Positions 39,243 through 47,560 of a DNA stretch of 64,000 nucleotides are shown here, piece by piece (position 1 is the stretch's first letter; each line of letters begins with the position of its first letter). Under the pieces are notes generated by a model. That model did not search any database. It was not told the DNA's origin and saw only the letters and a program-made list of their open reading frames with translations. The position numbers and the translations under genes were made by a program. This DNA is from Cellulomonas sp. 73-145 (lineage in GTDB: Bacteria > Actinomycetota > Actinomycetes > Actinomycetales > Cellulomonadaceae): assembly GCA_001898185.1 (NCBI GenBank), contig MKTI01000001.1:1-64000 (forward strand), written 5' to 3'.

Positions 39243-40324
39243 CGGCGCGGGTCGAGGACGTGCGCGTCGCGGCCTACCGGTTCCCGACCCCGACGCCGGA
39301 GGCCGACGGCACGTTCACCTGGGACGCCACCACGGCGGTGACGGTCCAGGTGACGGCGGACGGTCGCACCGGCCTCGGATGGACGTACAGCTCCCCCGCC
39401 GCCGCCGCGCTCGTGGAGGCCGAGCTGGCGGACGTGGTGCGGGGCCGGGACGCGCTGGACGTCCCCGGTGCCTGGGAGGCGATGCACCGGGCCGGCCGCA
39501 ACCTCGGGACCCGCGGGCTGTTCGCCCAGGCCCAGAGCGCGGTGGACATCGCCCTGTGGGACCTCAAGGCCCGCCTGGTCGACGTGCCGCTCGCCGACCT
39601 GTTCGGTCGCGTGCGCGACCGCGTGCCGGTGTACGGCTCGGGGGGCTTCACCACGTTCGACGCCGACCAGCTCGCCGAGCAGGTCGGCTGGTGGCGGTCC
39701 GTGGGTTGCCGGGCGATGAAGATCAAGATCGGCGAGTCCTGGGGGCAGCGGCGCGACCGGGACCTGGACCGGGTGCGCCAGCTGCGTGACCTGGCCGGCG
39801 ACGACGTCACGCTGATGGTCGACGCGAACGGCGGCTACTCCCCCGGCGAGGCGCGCCGGGTCGGTCTCGAGCTGGACGACCTCGGCGTGACCTGGTTCGA
39901 GGAACCGGTGAGCGGCGACGACCTCCAGGGGCTCGCGCTGCTGCGCGGCGTGCTCGGGTGCGACATCGCCGCGGGCGAGTACCTCATGGACGTCTACGAC
40001 GCCGCGCGCATGGTGCCCTCGGTGGACTGCCTGCAGCTCGACGTCACCCGGTGCGGTGGCTACACCGGCTGGCTCCGCTGTGCCGGGGTGGCCGCGGCCG
40101 CCGGCCTTCAGGTGTCCGGGCACTGCGCGCCGTCCCTGCACGCACCGGTGGCGGCCGCCCTGCCGGCGCTGCGTCACCTCGAGTGGTTCGCCGACCACGC
40201 GCGGCTGGAGCCGTTGCTCGTCGACGGCGCGCCTCCGGTGGAGGACGGCGCCTTGGTGGTCGGCACCGACTCGGGGCACGGGATGACGCTCCGCGAGGAG
40301 GCCGCGCAGTGGCGCGTCGGGTGA
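39239..40324 (+). CDS. Enolase superfamily enzyme, mandelate racemase subgroup (sugar-acid dehydratase or racemase)
   Basis: A 361-aa protein of the mandelate racemase/muconate lactonising family. The catalytic residues are readable: Lys161 and Lys163 (KIKIG), metal ligands Asp195 (DANGGY), Glu221 (FEEP) and Glu247 (AGEY), and His295 (SGHCAP). The KxK plus His arrangement is that of the mandelate racemase subgroup, which contains many acid-sugar dehydratases. ATG 39239 overlaps the stop of the GMC gene. It would dehydrate or epimerise the sugar acid produced by the oxidoreductase, giving a two-step oxidative route. The exact substrate is unknown. Confidence 0.9.
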   Translation: MTARVEDVRVAAYRFPTPTPEADGTFTWDATTAVTVQVTADGRTGLGWTYSSPAAAALVEAELADVVRGRDALDVPGAWEAMHRAGRNLGTRGLFAQAQSAVDIALWDLKARLVDVPLADLFGRVRDRVPVYGSGGFTTFDADQLAEQVGWWRSVGCRAMKIKIGESWGQRRDRDLDRVRQLRDLAGDDVTLMVDANGGYSPGEARRVGLELDDLGVTWFEEPVSGDDLQGLALLRGVLGCDIAAGEYLMDVYDAARMVPSVDCLQLDVTRCGGYTGWLRCAGVAAAAGLQVSGHCAPSLHAPVAAALPALRHLEWFADHARLEPLLVDGAPPVEDGALVVGTDSGHGMTLREEAAQWRVG

Positions 40325-40386
40325 GAGCCGGAGAGCCGGCCTCCGACCGCCGGCCGGCCGCCCGTTCGGAGACCACCCGCAGCGGC

Positions 40387-40821
40387 TCAGCTCCGACCGA
40401 CGGCGGCCGCACCGGACCCGAGCGCGAGCAGTCCTCGCAGTGCCACCTCACGCTCCGGGTCCGGGAGGGTGGCGAGCAGCCCCTGCAGCGCCGCCAGACG
40501 CAGGTCGTCGTAGCGCTGCAGCGTCGCGCGGCCGTGGGTCGTCAGCCGCAGCGTGACCTCCCGGCGGCTGTGCTCGGCCGTCGCCCGTTCCACCAGACCG
40601 GCGACGACCAGCCGGTCGACCAGGCGGCTGGTGGTGGACGGGGTGACGCCCATGCGGTCGGCCAGGTCGCCGAGGTTAGCCTGTCCCAGGTGGTCCAGGA
40701 CCGTCAGGGCGCGCAGCTGGACCACGGACACGTCCCCGACGCCGTCGGCGGCGTGCAGCGAGATGCGCATCAGACCGCGGGCCGCCTCGAGGAGCGCCTC
40801 CTCGGTCGCGCTGCGCACCAT
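40387..40821 (-). CDS. MarR family transcriptional regulator
   Basis: A 144-aa winged-helix regulator: VVQLRALTVLDHLGQANLGD, then the recognition region DLADRMGVTPSTTSRLVDRL and the wing ATAEHSRREVTLRLTTHG. The start is ATG 40821 with GGAGGGACG directly upstream; longer frames add unsupported sequence. It is convergent with the enolase gene and lies downstream of the NmrA-like gene in the same direction, 74 bases away. The inverted repeat TTGC-N6-GCAA in that gap is a likely operator. Ligand and targets unknown. Confidence 0.9.
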   Translation of the reverse strand: MVRSATEEALLEAARGLMRISLHAADGVGDVSVVQLRALTVLDHLGQANLGDLADRMGVTPSTTSRLVDRLVVAGLVERATAEHSRREVTLRLTTHGRATLQRYDDLRLAALQGLLATLPDPEREVALRGLLALGSGAAAVGRS

Positions 40822-40853
40822 CGTCCCTCCCATGCTCGGGGGCACCCCGACAC

Positions 40854-40867
40854 TTGCACGGTAGCAA
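40854..40867. promoter_or_regulatory. Probable MarR operator
   Basis: TTGCACGGTAGCAA is an inverted repeat (TTGC-N6-GCAA) 33 bases upstream of the MarR start and in its promoter region. MarR proteins commonly bind palindromes of this size and autoregulate. Inferred. Confidence 0.5.
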
Positions 40868-40895
40868 CGATCGGTGCGCTGCTCGCCGAGGCCGC

Positions 40896-41786
40896 TCAGC
40901 TCCAGGCGGGGTGGGCCTGCGCCCGGGGCCTCAGCACGGTGCGGCACCAGGTGGCGAAGTCGACGGACCCGAGCTGCGCCACGGCCCAGTCCGCGTCGTA
41001 GATGCCGCCGGCGTGCGCCGCGAAGACGTCGGTGGTGTCCCGCACCGCCCGGCCGCCGGCACCGGCGGTGCGCATGCCCGCGGCGAGCTCCTCGAGGGTG
41101 ACGTGCCGGTAGGCGACCGGCCGGCCCAGCTCCTGGCTCATCACCTCCGCCATCTGGTCGGGCGTGAGCCGGTCCGGCCCGAACAGAGGAACGTCGTCGT
41201 GGCCCCGCCAGCTCCGGTCGGTCAGCAGGGTCGCCGCGGCCTCGGCGATGTCGGCCGTGGCGACCGTCGCGAAGGGCCGGTCGGCCGGCACGGCGAGGCT
41301 GAGCACGCCCGCGCTGCAGATCGAGTCGAGCTGACCCAGGAGGTTCTCCATGTAGAACGGCATGGACAGCGCCCGGTAGGCGGCGCCGGATCCCGCGAGC
41401 TCGTCGTCCATCGCGAAGGCGGCGGACAGCACTCCCGCCGGTTCCGTCCAGCCGTGGCCGGCGCTGGAGATCCCGACGACGTGCTCCGTGCCGTGCCGGC
41501 GGACCGCGTCGGCGCCGACCGTCGCATAGCGGCGGTAGTGCTCCCGCACGTCCGGCGCCGACCGGTCCGGCGGGACCAGCCAGAGCAGCGCGTCGGCCCC
41601 GGGCAGCGCCTGGTCCAGGACGGCGGGGTCTGCGTGGCTGCCCGCGACCAACTCGACGCGGTCACGGATGTCGGGCGCCAGCTGCCCGGGGTCGCGGACG
41701 ACCACCCGCACCTGCGCGTCCTGCTCGAGGAGCCGACGGACCAGCGCACTGCCGATCTGCCCCGTGGGCGCGGTGACGACGATCAT
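40896..41786 (-). CDS. NmrA-like NAD(P)-binding oxidoreductase
   Basis: A 296-aa protein of the NmrA/atypical SDR group (like the NAD(P)H:quinone oxidoreductase QOR2). The N-terminus is a Rossmann fold (MIVVTAPTGQIGSALVRRLL) and mid-protein motifs include HVVGISSAGHGW and LSMPFYMENLL. There is no classical YxxxK pair, as expected for the group, so it may be a reductase or a redox-sensing regulator. ATG 41786 is preceded by GAGG. It is divergent from a TetR regulator gene across a gap with a CGGAATTCCG palindrome, a usual arrangement for TetR-controlled reductases. Confidence 0.88.
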   Translation of the reverse strand: MIVVTAPTGQIGSALVRRLLEQDAQVRVVVRDPGQLAPDIRDRVELVAGSHADPAVLDQALPGADALLWLVPPDRSAPDVREHYRRYATVGADAVRRHGTEHVVGISSAGHGWTEPAGVLSAAFAMDDELAGSGAAYRALSMPFYMENLLGQLDSICSAGVLSLAVPADRPFATVATADIAEAAATLLTDRSWRGHDDVPLFGPDRLTPDQMAEVMSQELGRPVAYRHVTLEELAAGMRTAGAGGRAVRDTTDVFAAHAGGIYDADWAVAQLGSVDFATWCRTVLRPRAQAHPAWS

Positions 41787-41809
41787 GAGACGACCTCCAT
41801 AGACGGAAC

Positions 41810-41819
41810 CGGAATTCCG
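41810..41819. promoter_or_regulatory. Probable TetR operator between the NmrA-like and TetR genes
   Basis: CGGAATTCCG is a perfect 10-bp palindrome, with a neighbouring GGAACC half-site at 41805-41810. It sits in the 83-bp gap between divergent genes, where a TetR repressor would control both. The binding protein is inferred from position. Confidence 0.55.
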
Positions 41820-41869
41820 CTTCAGCATAACGCTGCCCGCAGCGCCCCCGTCAACTACGCTCGGCAGCC

Positions 41870-42451
41870 ATGACCACCGAGCGCCAGCCGCTGCGCGCGG
41901 ACGCCCGTCGCAACCGCGAGGCGATCCTGGCTGCCGCCGCGGACCTGCTCGGGGCACGGGGTGACGACGCGCAGATGGAGGAGATCGCGTCGCACGCCGG
42001 CCTGGGCATCGGCACGGTGTACCGGCACTTCGCGGACAAGCGGTCGCTGGTCGCGGCGATCGTCGGCCGTCGTTTCGACGCAGCGACCGAGCTCGCCCTC
42101 GCGGCAGAGCAGCTGACCGACCCGACGGAGGCCTTCGAACGGCTGCTCTACGGCTACCTCGAGTCCGTGGAGGCGGACTCCGCGTTCCGGCGTGCGCTGC
42201 TCGGTCCGCAGGAGCCGCGTTGGGACGCCATCGCGGAGCAGAAGGCCGCGCTCGGCGCCGTCGTCGAGCGGATCGTCGCCCGTGCGGTCGAGGCCGGCGT
42301 GCTGCGGTCCGACTTCGACGCCGACGACTTCGTGCTGATCACCCGTGGGGCGATGGCCAACATGACCGCCGAGGGCCACTGGCGCCGCCACGTGCAGCTG
42401 CAGCTCCAGGGCGTTCGCCCCGTCCCGGGCGGCTCGACACCTGGCCCCTGA
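41870..42451 (+). CDS. TetR family transcriptional regulator
   Basis: A 193-aa TetR protein. The DNA-binding domain covers residues 10-60: ADARRNREAILAAAADLLGA, MEEIASHAGLGIGTVYRHFA then DKRSLVAAIV. The C-terminal half matches the common TetR group that controls NmrA-like reductases and similar redox enzymes (FERLLYGYLESVEADSAFRR). ATG 41870 is the first start of the conserved protein. It is divergent from the NmrA-like gene and convergent with another TetR gene, whose stop lies 14 bases beyond its own. Confidence 0.92.
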   Translation: MTTERQPLRADARRNREAILAAAADLLGARGDDAQMEEIASHAGLGIGTVYRHFADKRSLVAAIVGRRFDAATELALAAEQLTDPTEAFERLLYGYLESVEADSAFRRALLGPQEPRWDAIAEQKAALGAVVERIVARAVEAGVLRSDFDADDFVLITRGAMANMTAEGHWRRHVQLQLQGVRPVPGGSTPGP

Positions 42452-42464
42452 GGAGCTTCGCAGG

Positions 42465-43046
42465 TCAGCGGGGAGTGACCGGGTCGGCACGGAGGGCGTC
42501 GATCGCCAGGTCGGCGAAGCGGTGCGCGGCGGACGGGAGCAGCTCGCGACGCGCGGCACCCAGTCCCCGACCGGCGGACAGGACCAGCACCAGGTCGTCG
42601 ATGACGAAGTCCGCCCGGAGCCGACCGGCATCACGGGCTCGTGCCGCGAGACCGTCGAGCAGGCCGAGCAGCTCGCGACGATGCTGCGCGAGCGCCCCCG
42701 TCGGCATGGTGGACAGCAGGGCGTCGACGAACCCCCGGTTCCGCACGTTCAGCACCAGCAGGCCTCGCAGCGCCTCCGTGAGACCCGTCCACGGGTCCGC
42801 CTGAGCACAGCCGTCCTCGACGATCCGTCGGCACGCCTCGACCTCCGCCGAGAACGCCTCGTCGACCAGCGCCTGGCGCGTCGGGAACCGCCGGTACAGC
42901 GTCGCGGGCCCGACGCCTGCCCGGCGCGCGACCTCGCGCATCCCGACGTGCAGGCCGCGCTCCGCGAACAGCTCGGCGGCCGCGGCGAGGATCCGGTCGC
43001 GGTTCTCCTGCGCGTCCGCACGCAGCCGGGTCATCTGCGGGGGCAT
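42465..43046 (-). CDS. TetR family transcriptional regulator
   Basis: A 193-aa TetR protein: RADAQENRDRILAAAAELFA, MREVARRAGVGPATLYRRFP then TRQALVDEAF. The C-terminal domain is of the same broad group as the preceding TetR. I take ATG 43046; a TTG at 43064 is possible but lies inside the inverted repeat CCACTT-N5-AAGTGG. It is divergent from the quinone oxidoreductase gene, which is its probable target. Confidence 0.9.
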   Translation of the reverse strand: MPPQMTRLRADAQENRDRILAAAAELFAERGLHVGMREVARRAGVGPATLYRRFPTRQALVDEAFSAEVEACRRIVEDGCAQADPWTGLTEALRGLLVLNVRNRGFVDALLSTMPTGALAQHRRELLGLLDGLAARARDAGRLRADFVIDDLVLVLSAGRGLGAARRELLPSAAHRFADLAIDALRADPVTPR

Positions 43047-43051
43047 CTGTC

Positions 43052-43068
43052 CCACTTCCTGCAAGTGG
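43052..43068. promoter_or_regulatory. Probable TetR operator before the quinone oxidoreductase gene
   Basis: CCACTT (43052-43057) and AAGTGG (43063-43068) are perfect inverted arms with a 5-base spacer, in the 78-bp gap between the TetR gene and the divergent oxidoreductase. Size and position fit a TetR dimer site. Inferred. Confidence 0.6.
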
Positions 43069-43124
43069 ACGGGGGCGTCCGTAACGTTCCCGGACGGTAG
43101 CAGCCACAGCGAGGAGGACAGGCC

Positions 43125-44090
43125 GTGCGGGCAGTGGTCATCGGGGACGTCGGGGACGCGAGCGGGTTGCGGGTGGTCGAGCGGGAGACCCCGTCGCCGG
43201 GCCCGGGCCAGGTCCTGGTGCGGACGGAGGCGATCGGCGTCGGCGGTGTCGACGCGATGATCCGCCGCGGGGGCCTCGGGGCATCAGCCGTCGGGACGGT
43301 GGCCGGTGGCGAGGTGGCCGGCTCGGTGAGCGCCGTCGGCGACCGGGTGGACCGGTCCTGGCTCGGTCGACGTGTGTGGGCCGCGACCGGGACCTCGGGG
43401 GCCTACGCAGAGCACGCGGTGGCCGGCGTGGACGACGTGACGGAGCTCCCGTCGGCCCTCTCGTCGGTGGACGCCGTGACGCTCGGGAGCGCGGCGACCG
43501 TCGCGCACCTCGCGCTGGCCCATGCGCGGTTCTCCGCCGGCGAGTCCGTGCTGGTGCGCGGCGCCGCGGGCAGCATCGGCATCGCGGCCGTGCAGCTGGC
43601 GGCGCGCGTCGGCGCCGGTTCCGTGGCCGTCACCACCTCGTCGGCCGACCGCGGACGACGGCTGCGCGAGCTCGGCGCCACCCACGTGCTCGACCGCTCC
43701 GGCGCGGGCGATGCCGGCATGGCCGACACCGTCGACGTGGTCCTCGACGTCGTCGGCGGCGCCGACGTCCCGGCGTTCCTCGACCGGCTGTCCCCCAACG
43801 GGCGCTACGTCCTCGTCGGCGCCGTGGCGGGGTTCCCGCCACCGGAGCTCGCCGCGTCGCTGCTGCGGACCTTCCAGCTGTCGCGCTCGTTCGCCACCTT
43901 CAGCCTCGCCTCGGTGGGTGCCACGGAGCGGAACCGGGTGCGCGAGCAGCTGTTCCTCGCGGCGGTCCGCGGTGACCTCGCACCCGTCGTGCACTCCGTG
44001 CTGCCCCTCGACCAGGCGGCGGAGGCGCACCGGCAGATGGACCGGGGAACCGTCTTCGGCCGGATCGTGCTGGTCCCGGACCAGCCCTGA
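43125..44090 (+). CDS. Zinc-independent quinone oxidoreductase (MDR superfamily)
   Basis: A 321-aa medium-chain reductase of the QOR branch. It has the N-terminal GroES-like fold (ETPSPGPGQVLVRTEAIGVG) and the NADPH-binding Rossmann motif ESVLVRGAAGSIGIAAVQLA at about residue 140. The zinc ligands of classical alcohol dehydrogenases are absent. GTG 43125 is preceded by GAGGAGG. It is predicted to reduce quinones or unsaturated carbonyls with NADPH. It is divergent from a TetR gene and 37 bases upstream of an SDR gene in the same direction. Confidence 0.92.
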   Translation: MRAVVIGDVGDASGLRVVERETPSPGPGQVLVRTEAIGVGGVDAMIRRGGLGASAVGTVAGGEVAGSVSAVGDRVDRSWLGRRVWAATGTSGAYAEHAVAGVDDVTELPSALSSVDAVTLGSAATVAHLALAHARFSAGESVLVRGAAGSIGIAAVQLAARVGAGSVAVTTSSADRGRRLRELGATHVLDRSGAGDAGMADTVDVVLDVVGGADVPAFLDRLSPNGRYVLVGAVAGFPPPELAASLLRTFQLSRSFATFSLASVGATERNRVREQLFLAAVRGDLAPVVHSVLPLDQAAEAHRQMDRGTVFGRIVLVPDQP

Positions 44091-44127
44091 GGGGCGGCCT
44101 CTCGTGCACCGCGGCGAGGATGAGGTC

Positions 44128-44829
44128 ATGACGACGGAACCGCACCGAAGGGTCCTGCTGATCGGCGCCTCCCGCGGGCTCGGCCTCGCGCTGGCGCAGC
44201 AGTACCTCGCCCGCGGCTCGACGGTGGTCGCCACGGTGCGGGGCTCGGGCCCGACGGCGCTGCACCAGGTGGTGCCGGGTACCGAGGGCCGGCTGACCAT
44301 CGAGACGGTCGACATCACCGAGGCCGACCAGGTCGACGCGCTCCGCACCCGGCTGGCCGCGCAGCGGTTCGACCTGCTGCTGGTCAACGCCGGCGTCACG
44401 GACGACGAGAGCGACACCGTCGCCACCGTCAGCACGTCCGAGTTCGTCCGGCTCATGGTGACCAACGCCCTGAGCCCGATGCGGCTGGTGGAGGCGTTCC
44501 AGGACCTGGTGGAGCCCGGGGGCACCATCGCGATCATGTCCTCGGGCCAGGGCAGCGTCGCGAACAACGAGCGCGGCGGGTTCGAGATCTACCGGGCGTC
44601 CAAGGCGGCGCTGAACCAGCTGATGCGCAGCTACGCGGCCCGTCATCGCGGCGAGCCGCGCACCCTGCTGCTCCTGGCTCCCGGATGGGTGCGCACGGAC
44701 CTCGGCGGTCCCGCTGCACCGCTCACCATCGAGGAGAGCATCCCGAACCTGGTCGAGGCCGTGGCCGCCCAGCACGCTCACGGCGGGCTGCAGTACCTGG
44801 ACTACCTCGGGCGAACCGTCCGCTGGTAG
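44128..44829 (+). CDS. Short-chain dehydrogenase/reductase
   Basis: A 233-aa SDR. The cofactor loop is LLIGASRGLGLALAQQYLAR (about residue 10), the NAG motif is LLVNAGVT, and the catalytic YxxxK is in IYRASKAALNQLM with the serine in IMSSGQG. The arrangement is classical and the length slightly short. The start is ATG 44128, preceded by GAGGATGAGG. Cotranscription with the quinone oxidoreductase is likely. Substrate unknown. Confidence 0.92.
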   Translation: MTTEPHRRVLLIGASRGLGLALAQQYLARGSTVVATVRGSGPTALHQVVPGTEGRLTIETVDITEADQVDALRTRLAAQRFDLLLVNAGVTDDESDTVATVSTSEFVRLMVTNALSPMRLVEAFQDLVEPGGTIAIMSSGQGSVANNERGGFEIYRASKAALNQLMRSYAARHRGEPRTLLLLAPGWVRTDLGGPAAPLTIEESIPNLVEAVAAQHAHGGLQYLDYLGRTVRW

Positions 44830-44903
44830 CCGCGTGAGGCGGGCGCGCGAGCCGTCGACGTCGCCACCGGGTGACCTGCGGCAACCCGTGGCACGATGCC
44901 GTG

Positions 44904-45974
44904 ATGTCGCGGGTCGTGTCCGTCGCACCGGTGCTCGCGGCGCACCGTCACGACCAGGCGGAGATCACCGCGTCGATCGGGCCGTTGCTGTCGCAGGACG
45001 CCGGGCGCCTCGCAGCGCTCGCCCGGTTCCACGGCGCCAGCGGGGTCCGGACGCGACACCTCGCGCTGCCGCTGGCGCGCTATGCGGAGCTGGGCGGGTT
45101 CGGCGAGGCGAACCACCTGTTCGAGACGATCGGCACCGAGCTCGCGGAGGACGCGGTGCGTCGGGCGCTGGCTGCGGCGGACCTGCGCCCCGCCGACGTC
45201 GACTTCCTGCTGTTCACCACCGTCACGGGTGTCGGTGCGCCGTCGCTCGACGCCCTGCTCGTGGCGCGGCTCGGGCTGCGCCCGGACATCCGTCGGCTGC
45301 CGTCGTTCGGCCTGGGGTGCGTGGCCGGGGCCTCGGCGGTCGCGCGCGTGCACGACTACCTGGTGGGACACCCCGACCACGTCGCGCTCGTCGTCTCGGT
45401 GGAGCTGTGCTCGCTGACCATCCAGCATGGTGACGACTCGCCGGCGAACCTGGTCTCCAGCGGCCTGTTCGGCGACGGTGCCGCCGCGGTGGTGATGGTC
45501 GGCGACCGCCGTGCCGAGGGCCGGGACGGCCTGGACGTCGTCGGTACGCGCAGCGGCGTCTACCCCGACACCGCGGGGATGCTCGGCTGGGACATCGGTG
45601 GCAGCGGGTTCCGCATCGTGCTCGGCCCCGGCCTCGCCGACGTCGTCGAGGCGCACCTGCGGGCGGACGTCGAGGCCTGCCTCGAGCCGCTCGGCGCGGC
45701 GGTGGCCGATGTCCGCACCTGGATCGCGCACCCCGGCGGGCCGCGGATCCTGGACGCCGCCGAGCGGGCGCTCGGCCTGACGGAGGGGACGCTGGACCGC
45801 AGCCGCCGGTCCCTCGCCGCGGTGGGCAACCTGTCGTCGTCCTCGGTGCTGCACGTGCTCGCCGACACGCTGACCGACGCGGAACCGTCCGCCGGGCAGC
45901 TCGCCGTGCTCTTCGCGTTCGGGCCCGGGGTCAGCGCGGAGGTCGTGGTGCTGCGTCGTCCCGAGGAGGTCTGA
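44904..45974 (+). CDS. srsA: Type III polyketide synthase (alkylresorcinol/alkylpyrone synthase, SrsA-like)
   Basis: A 356-aa chalcone/stilbene-synthase-fold enzyme. The catalytic triad is in place: Cys139 (SFGLGCVAGAS), His276 (WIAHPGGPRIL) and Asn309 (AVGNLSSSSVLHVL). FGDGAAAVVM supports the fold. Bacterial enzymes of this kind condense malonyl-CoA (or methylmalonyl-CoA) onto a fatty acyl starter to make alkylresorcinols or pyrones. The next two genes are the methyltransferase and FAD hydroxylase of the srsABC system of Streptomyces griseus, which makes phenolic lipids, so that product class is the best guess. I use ATG 44904; GTG 44901 is possible. Confidence 0.92.
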   Translation: MSRVVSVAPVLAAHRHDQAEITASIGPLLSQDAGRLAALARFHGASGVRTRHLALPLARYAELGGFGEANHLFETIGTELAEDAVRRALAAADLRPADVDFLLFTTVTGVGAPSLDALLVARLGLRPDIRRLPSFGLGCVAGASAVARVHDYLVGHPDHVALVVSVELCSLTIQHGDDSPANLVSSGLFGDGAAAVVMVGDRRAEGRDGLDVVGTRSGVYPDTAGMLGWDIGGSGFRIVLGPGLADVVEAHLRADVEACLEPLGAAVADVRTWIAHPGGPRILDAAERALGLTEGTLDRSRRSLAAVGNLSSSSVLHVLADTLTDAEPSAGQLAVLFAFGPGVSAEVVVLRRPEEV

Positions 45975-45977
45975 ACC

Positions 45978-46526
45978 GTGTCGGTCGAGGCCTACCTGGT
46001 GGTGCTGGGCGTGGTGGCGCTCGAGCGTCTCGCCGAGCTGGTCGTCTCCACCCGGAACGCCGCCTGGTCCTTCGCGAGGGGTGGCACCGAGCACGGCCGC
46101 GGGCACTTCCCCCCGATGGTCGCGCTGCACGCCGCGCTGCTGGTCGCCTGCGCGGCGGAGGTGCTGGCGGCGCACCGGCCGTTCGTCCCCGCGCTCGGCT
46201 GGACCGCTCTCGCCGTCGCGGTGGCGTGCCAGGCGCTGCGCTGGTGGTGCATCGGCACTCTGGGACGGAGGTGGAACACCCGGATCATCGTGGTGCCGGG
46301 CCTGCCGCTGGTCACCTCGGGCCCGTACCGGGTGCTGCGACACCCCAACTACGTCGCCGTGGTGGCGGAGGGCGTCGCGCTGCCCCTGGTGCACGGCGCC
46401 TGGATCACGGCGGTGGCTTTCACGGTGCTGAACGCCGTGCTGCTGCTGCGGTTCCGGATCCCGGCCGAGGAGGCGGCGCTGCGGCACGCACCCGGCGCGG
46501 CGCGTCCCGACGCCACCTCCGCATGA
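45978..46526 (+). CDS. srsB: Isoprenylcysteine carboxyl methyltransferase-type membrane methyltransferase (SrsB-like)
   Basis: A 182-aa integral membrane methyltransferase. About four to five hydrophobic segments run from the start (YLVVLGVVALERLAELVVST) to the end, with the ICMT catalytic block VTSGPYRVLRHPNYVAVVAE at about residue 112. In srsABC the SrsB methyltransferase O-methylates the alkylresorcinol made by SrsA. The GTG start lies three bases after the PKS stop and its stop overlaps the FAD gene, giving a tight three-gene operon. Confidence 0.88.
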   Translation: MSVEAYLVVLGVVALERLAELVVSTRNAAWSFARGGTEHGRGHFPPMVALHAALLVACAAEVLAAHRPFVPALGWTALAVAVACQALRWWCIGTLGRRWNTRIIVVPGLPLVTSGPYRVLRHPNYVAVVAEGVALPLVHGAWITAVAFTVLNAVLLLRFRIPAEEAALRHAPGAARPDATSA

Positions 46527-47560
46527 GCGCCGACGTCGACGCCGACGTGCTGGTGGTCGGTGGCGGACCCGTCGGGCTCGCCGCCGCGATCGAGGCGCGG
46601 CTGGCCGGCCTGACCGTCGTGGTGGTCGAACCCCGTGTCGGCGCGATCGACAAGGCGTGCGGTGAAGGGCTGATGCCCGGGACGCTGACGGCGCTCGCCC
46701 GCCTGGGCGTCGACCCCGTGGGGCATCCGCTGACGGGCATCACCTACCGGGACGAGCGCCGGCGGGCGGAGCACGCGTTCCGGGACGGGCGCGGCAGGGG
46801 CGTGCGGCGGACCGTGCTGCACGAGACCCTCCTCGCCCGCTCGGCGGCCCTGGGCGTCGAGCACCTCGCCGCGCGCGTCACCGAGCTCCGGCTCGGGCCG
46901 ACGAGCGTCGAGGCGGCGGGTGTGCGAGGTCGGTGGCTGCTCGGTTGCGACGGGCTGCACTCGACGGTGCGGGGTCTGGTCGGTCTGGAGGCCGACCCAC
47001 CGCGGCGCCGCACCACGCCCCCGCGCTTCGGGCTGCGTCGGCACTTCGCGGTCGCCCCGTGGACCGACCGCGTCGAGGTCCACTGGGGCCCCGACGCGGA
47101 GGCGTACGTCACGCCCGTGAGCCGCGAGGAGGTCGGCGTGGCGCTGCTCGGCCCGCGCGGTGCGGACTTCGACACCGTGCTCGGGTCCTTCCCGTCCCTG
47201 CGACGGCGGCTCGACGGCGCCGCGCCCACCAGCACGGTGCGCGGTGCCGGACCGCTGCTGCAGCGGACGAGGGCCCGTACCGCCGGCCGCGTCCGGTTGG
47301 TCGGCGACGCGTCCGGCTACGTGGACGCGCTGACCGGCGAGGGTCTGCGGGTGGGGCTGGCGCAGGCGCACGCGGCGATCGCGCACCTCGACGACCCGAC
47401 CGCCTACGAGCACGCCTGGCTGCACGCCACGCGCGACTACCGGCTGCTGACCACGGGGCTCGTCACGTGGGCGGCGTCGCCCGCGCGACGCGCCGTCGTG
47501 CCGGTCGCCGAGGCGGCGCCATGGCTGTTCGGCACCATCGTGGAGCGGCTCGCCCGCTGA
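46523..47560 (+). CDS. srsC: FAD-dependent monooxygenase (SrsC-like)
   Basis: A 345-aa flavoprotein of the geranylgeranyl reductase/aromatic hydroxylase type. The FAD motif is at about residue 8 (VLVVGGGPVGLAAAIEARLA), DGLHSTVRGLVG forms the DG motif near residue 150, and the GD motif is RLVGDASGYVDALTGEGLRV near residue 260. In the Streptomyces griseus system SrsC hydroxylates the resorcinol, leading to quinone-type lipids. ATG 46523 overlaps the methyltransferase stop by four bases. A generic FAD monooxygenase is the fallback annotation. Confidence 0.88.
   Translation: MSADVDADVLVVGGGPVGLAAAIEARLAGLTVVVVEPRVGAIDKACGEGLMPGTLTALARLGVDPVGHPLTGITYRDERRRAEHAFRDGRGRGVRRTVLHETLLARSAALGVEHLAARVTELRLGPTSVEAAGVRGRWLLGCDGLHSTVRGLVGLEADPPRRRTTPPRFGLRRHFAVAPWTDRVEVHWGPDAEAYVTPVSREEVGVALLGPRGADFDTVLGSFPSLRRRLDGAAPTSTVRGAGPLLQRTRARTAGRVRLVGDASGYVDALTGEGLRVGLAQAHAAIAHLDDPTAYEHAWLHATRDYRLLTTGLVTWAASPARRAVVPVAEAAPWLFGTIVERLAR

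Noticed and set aside
40330..40375. Possible bidirectional terminator made of GCCGGC repeats between the enolase and MarR genes
   Set aside because: Several GCCGGC copies allow alternative short stems but no single stable hairpin is clear.
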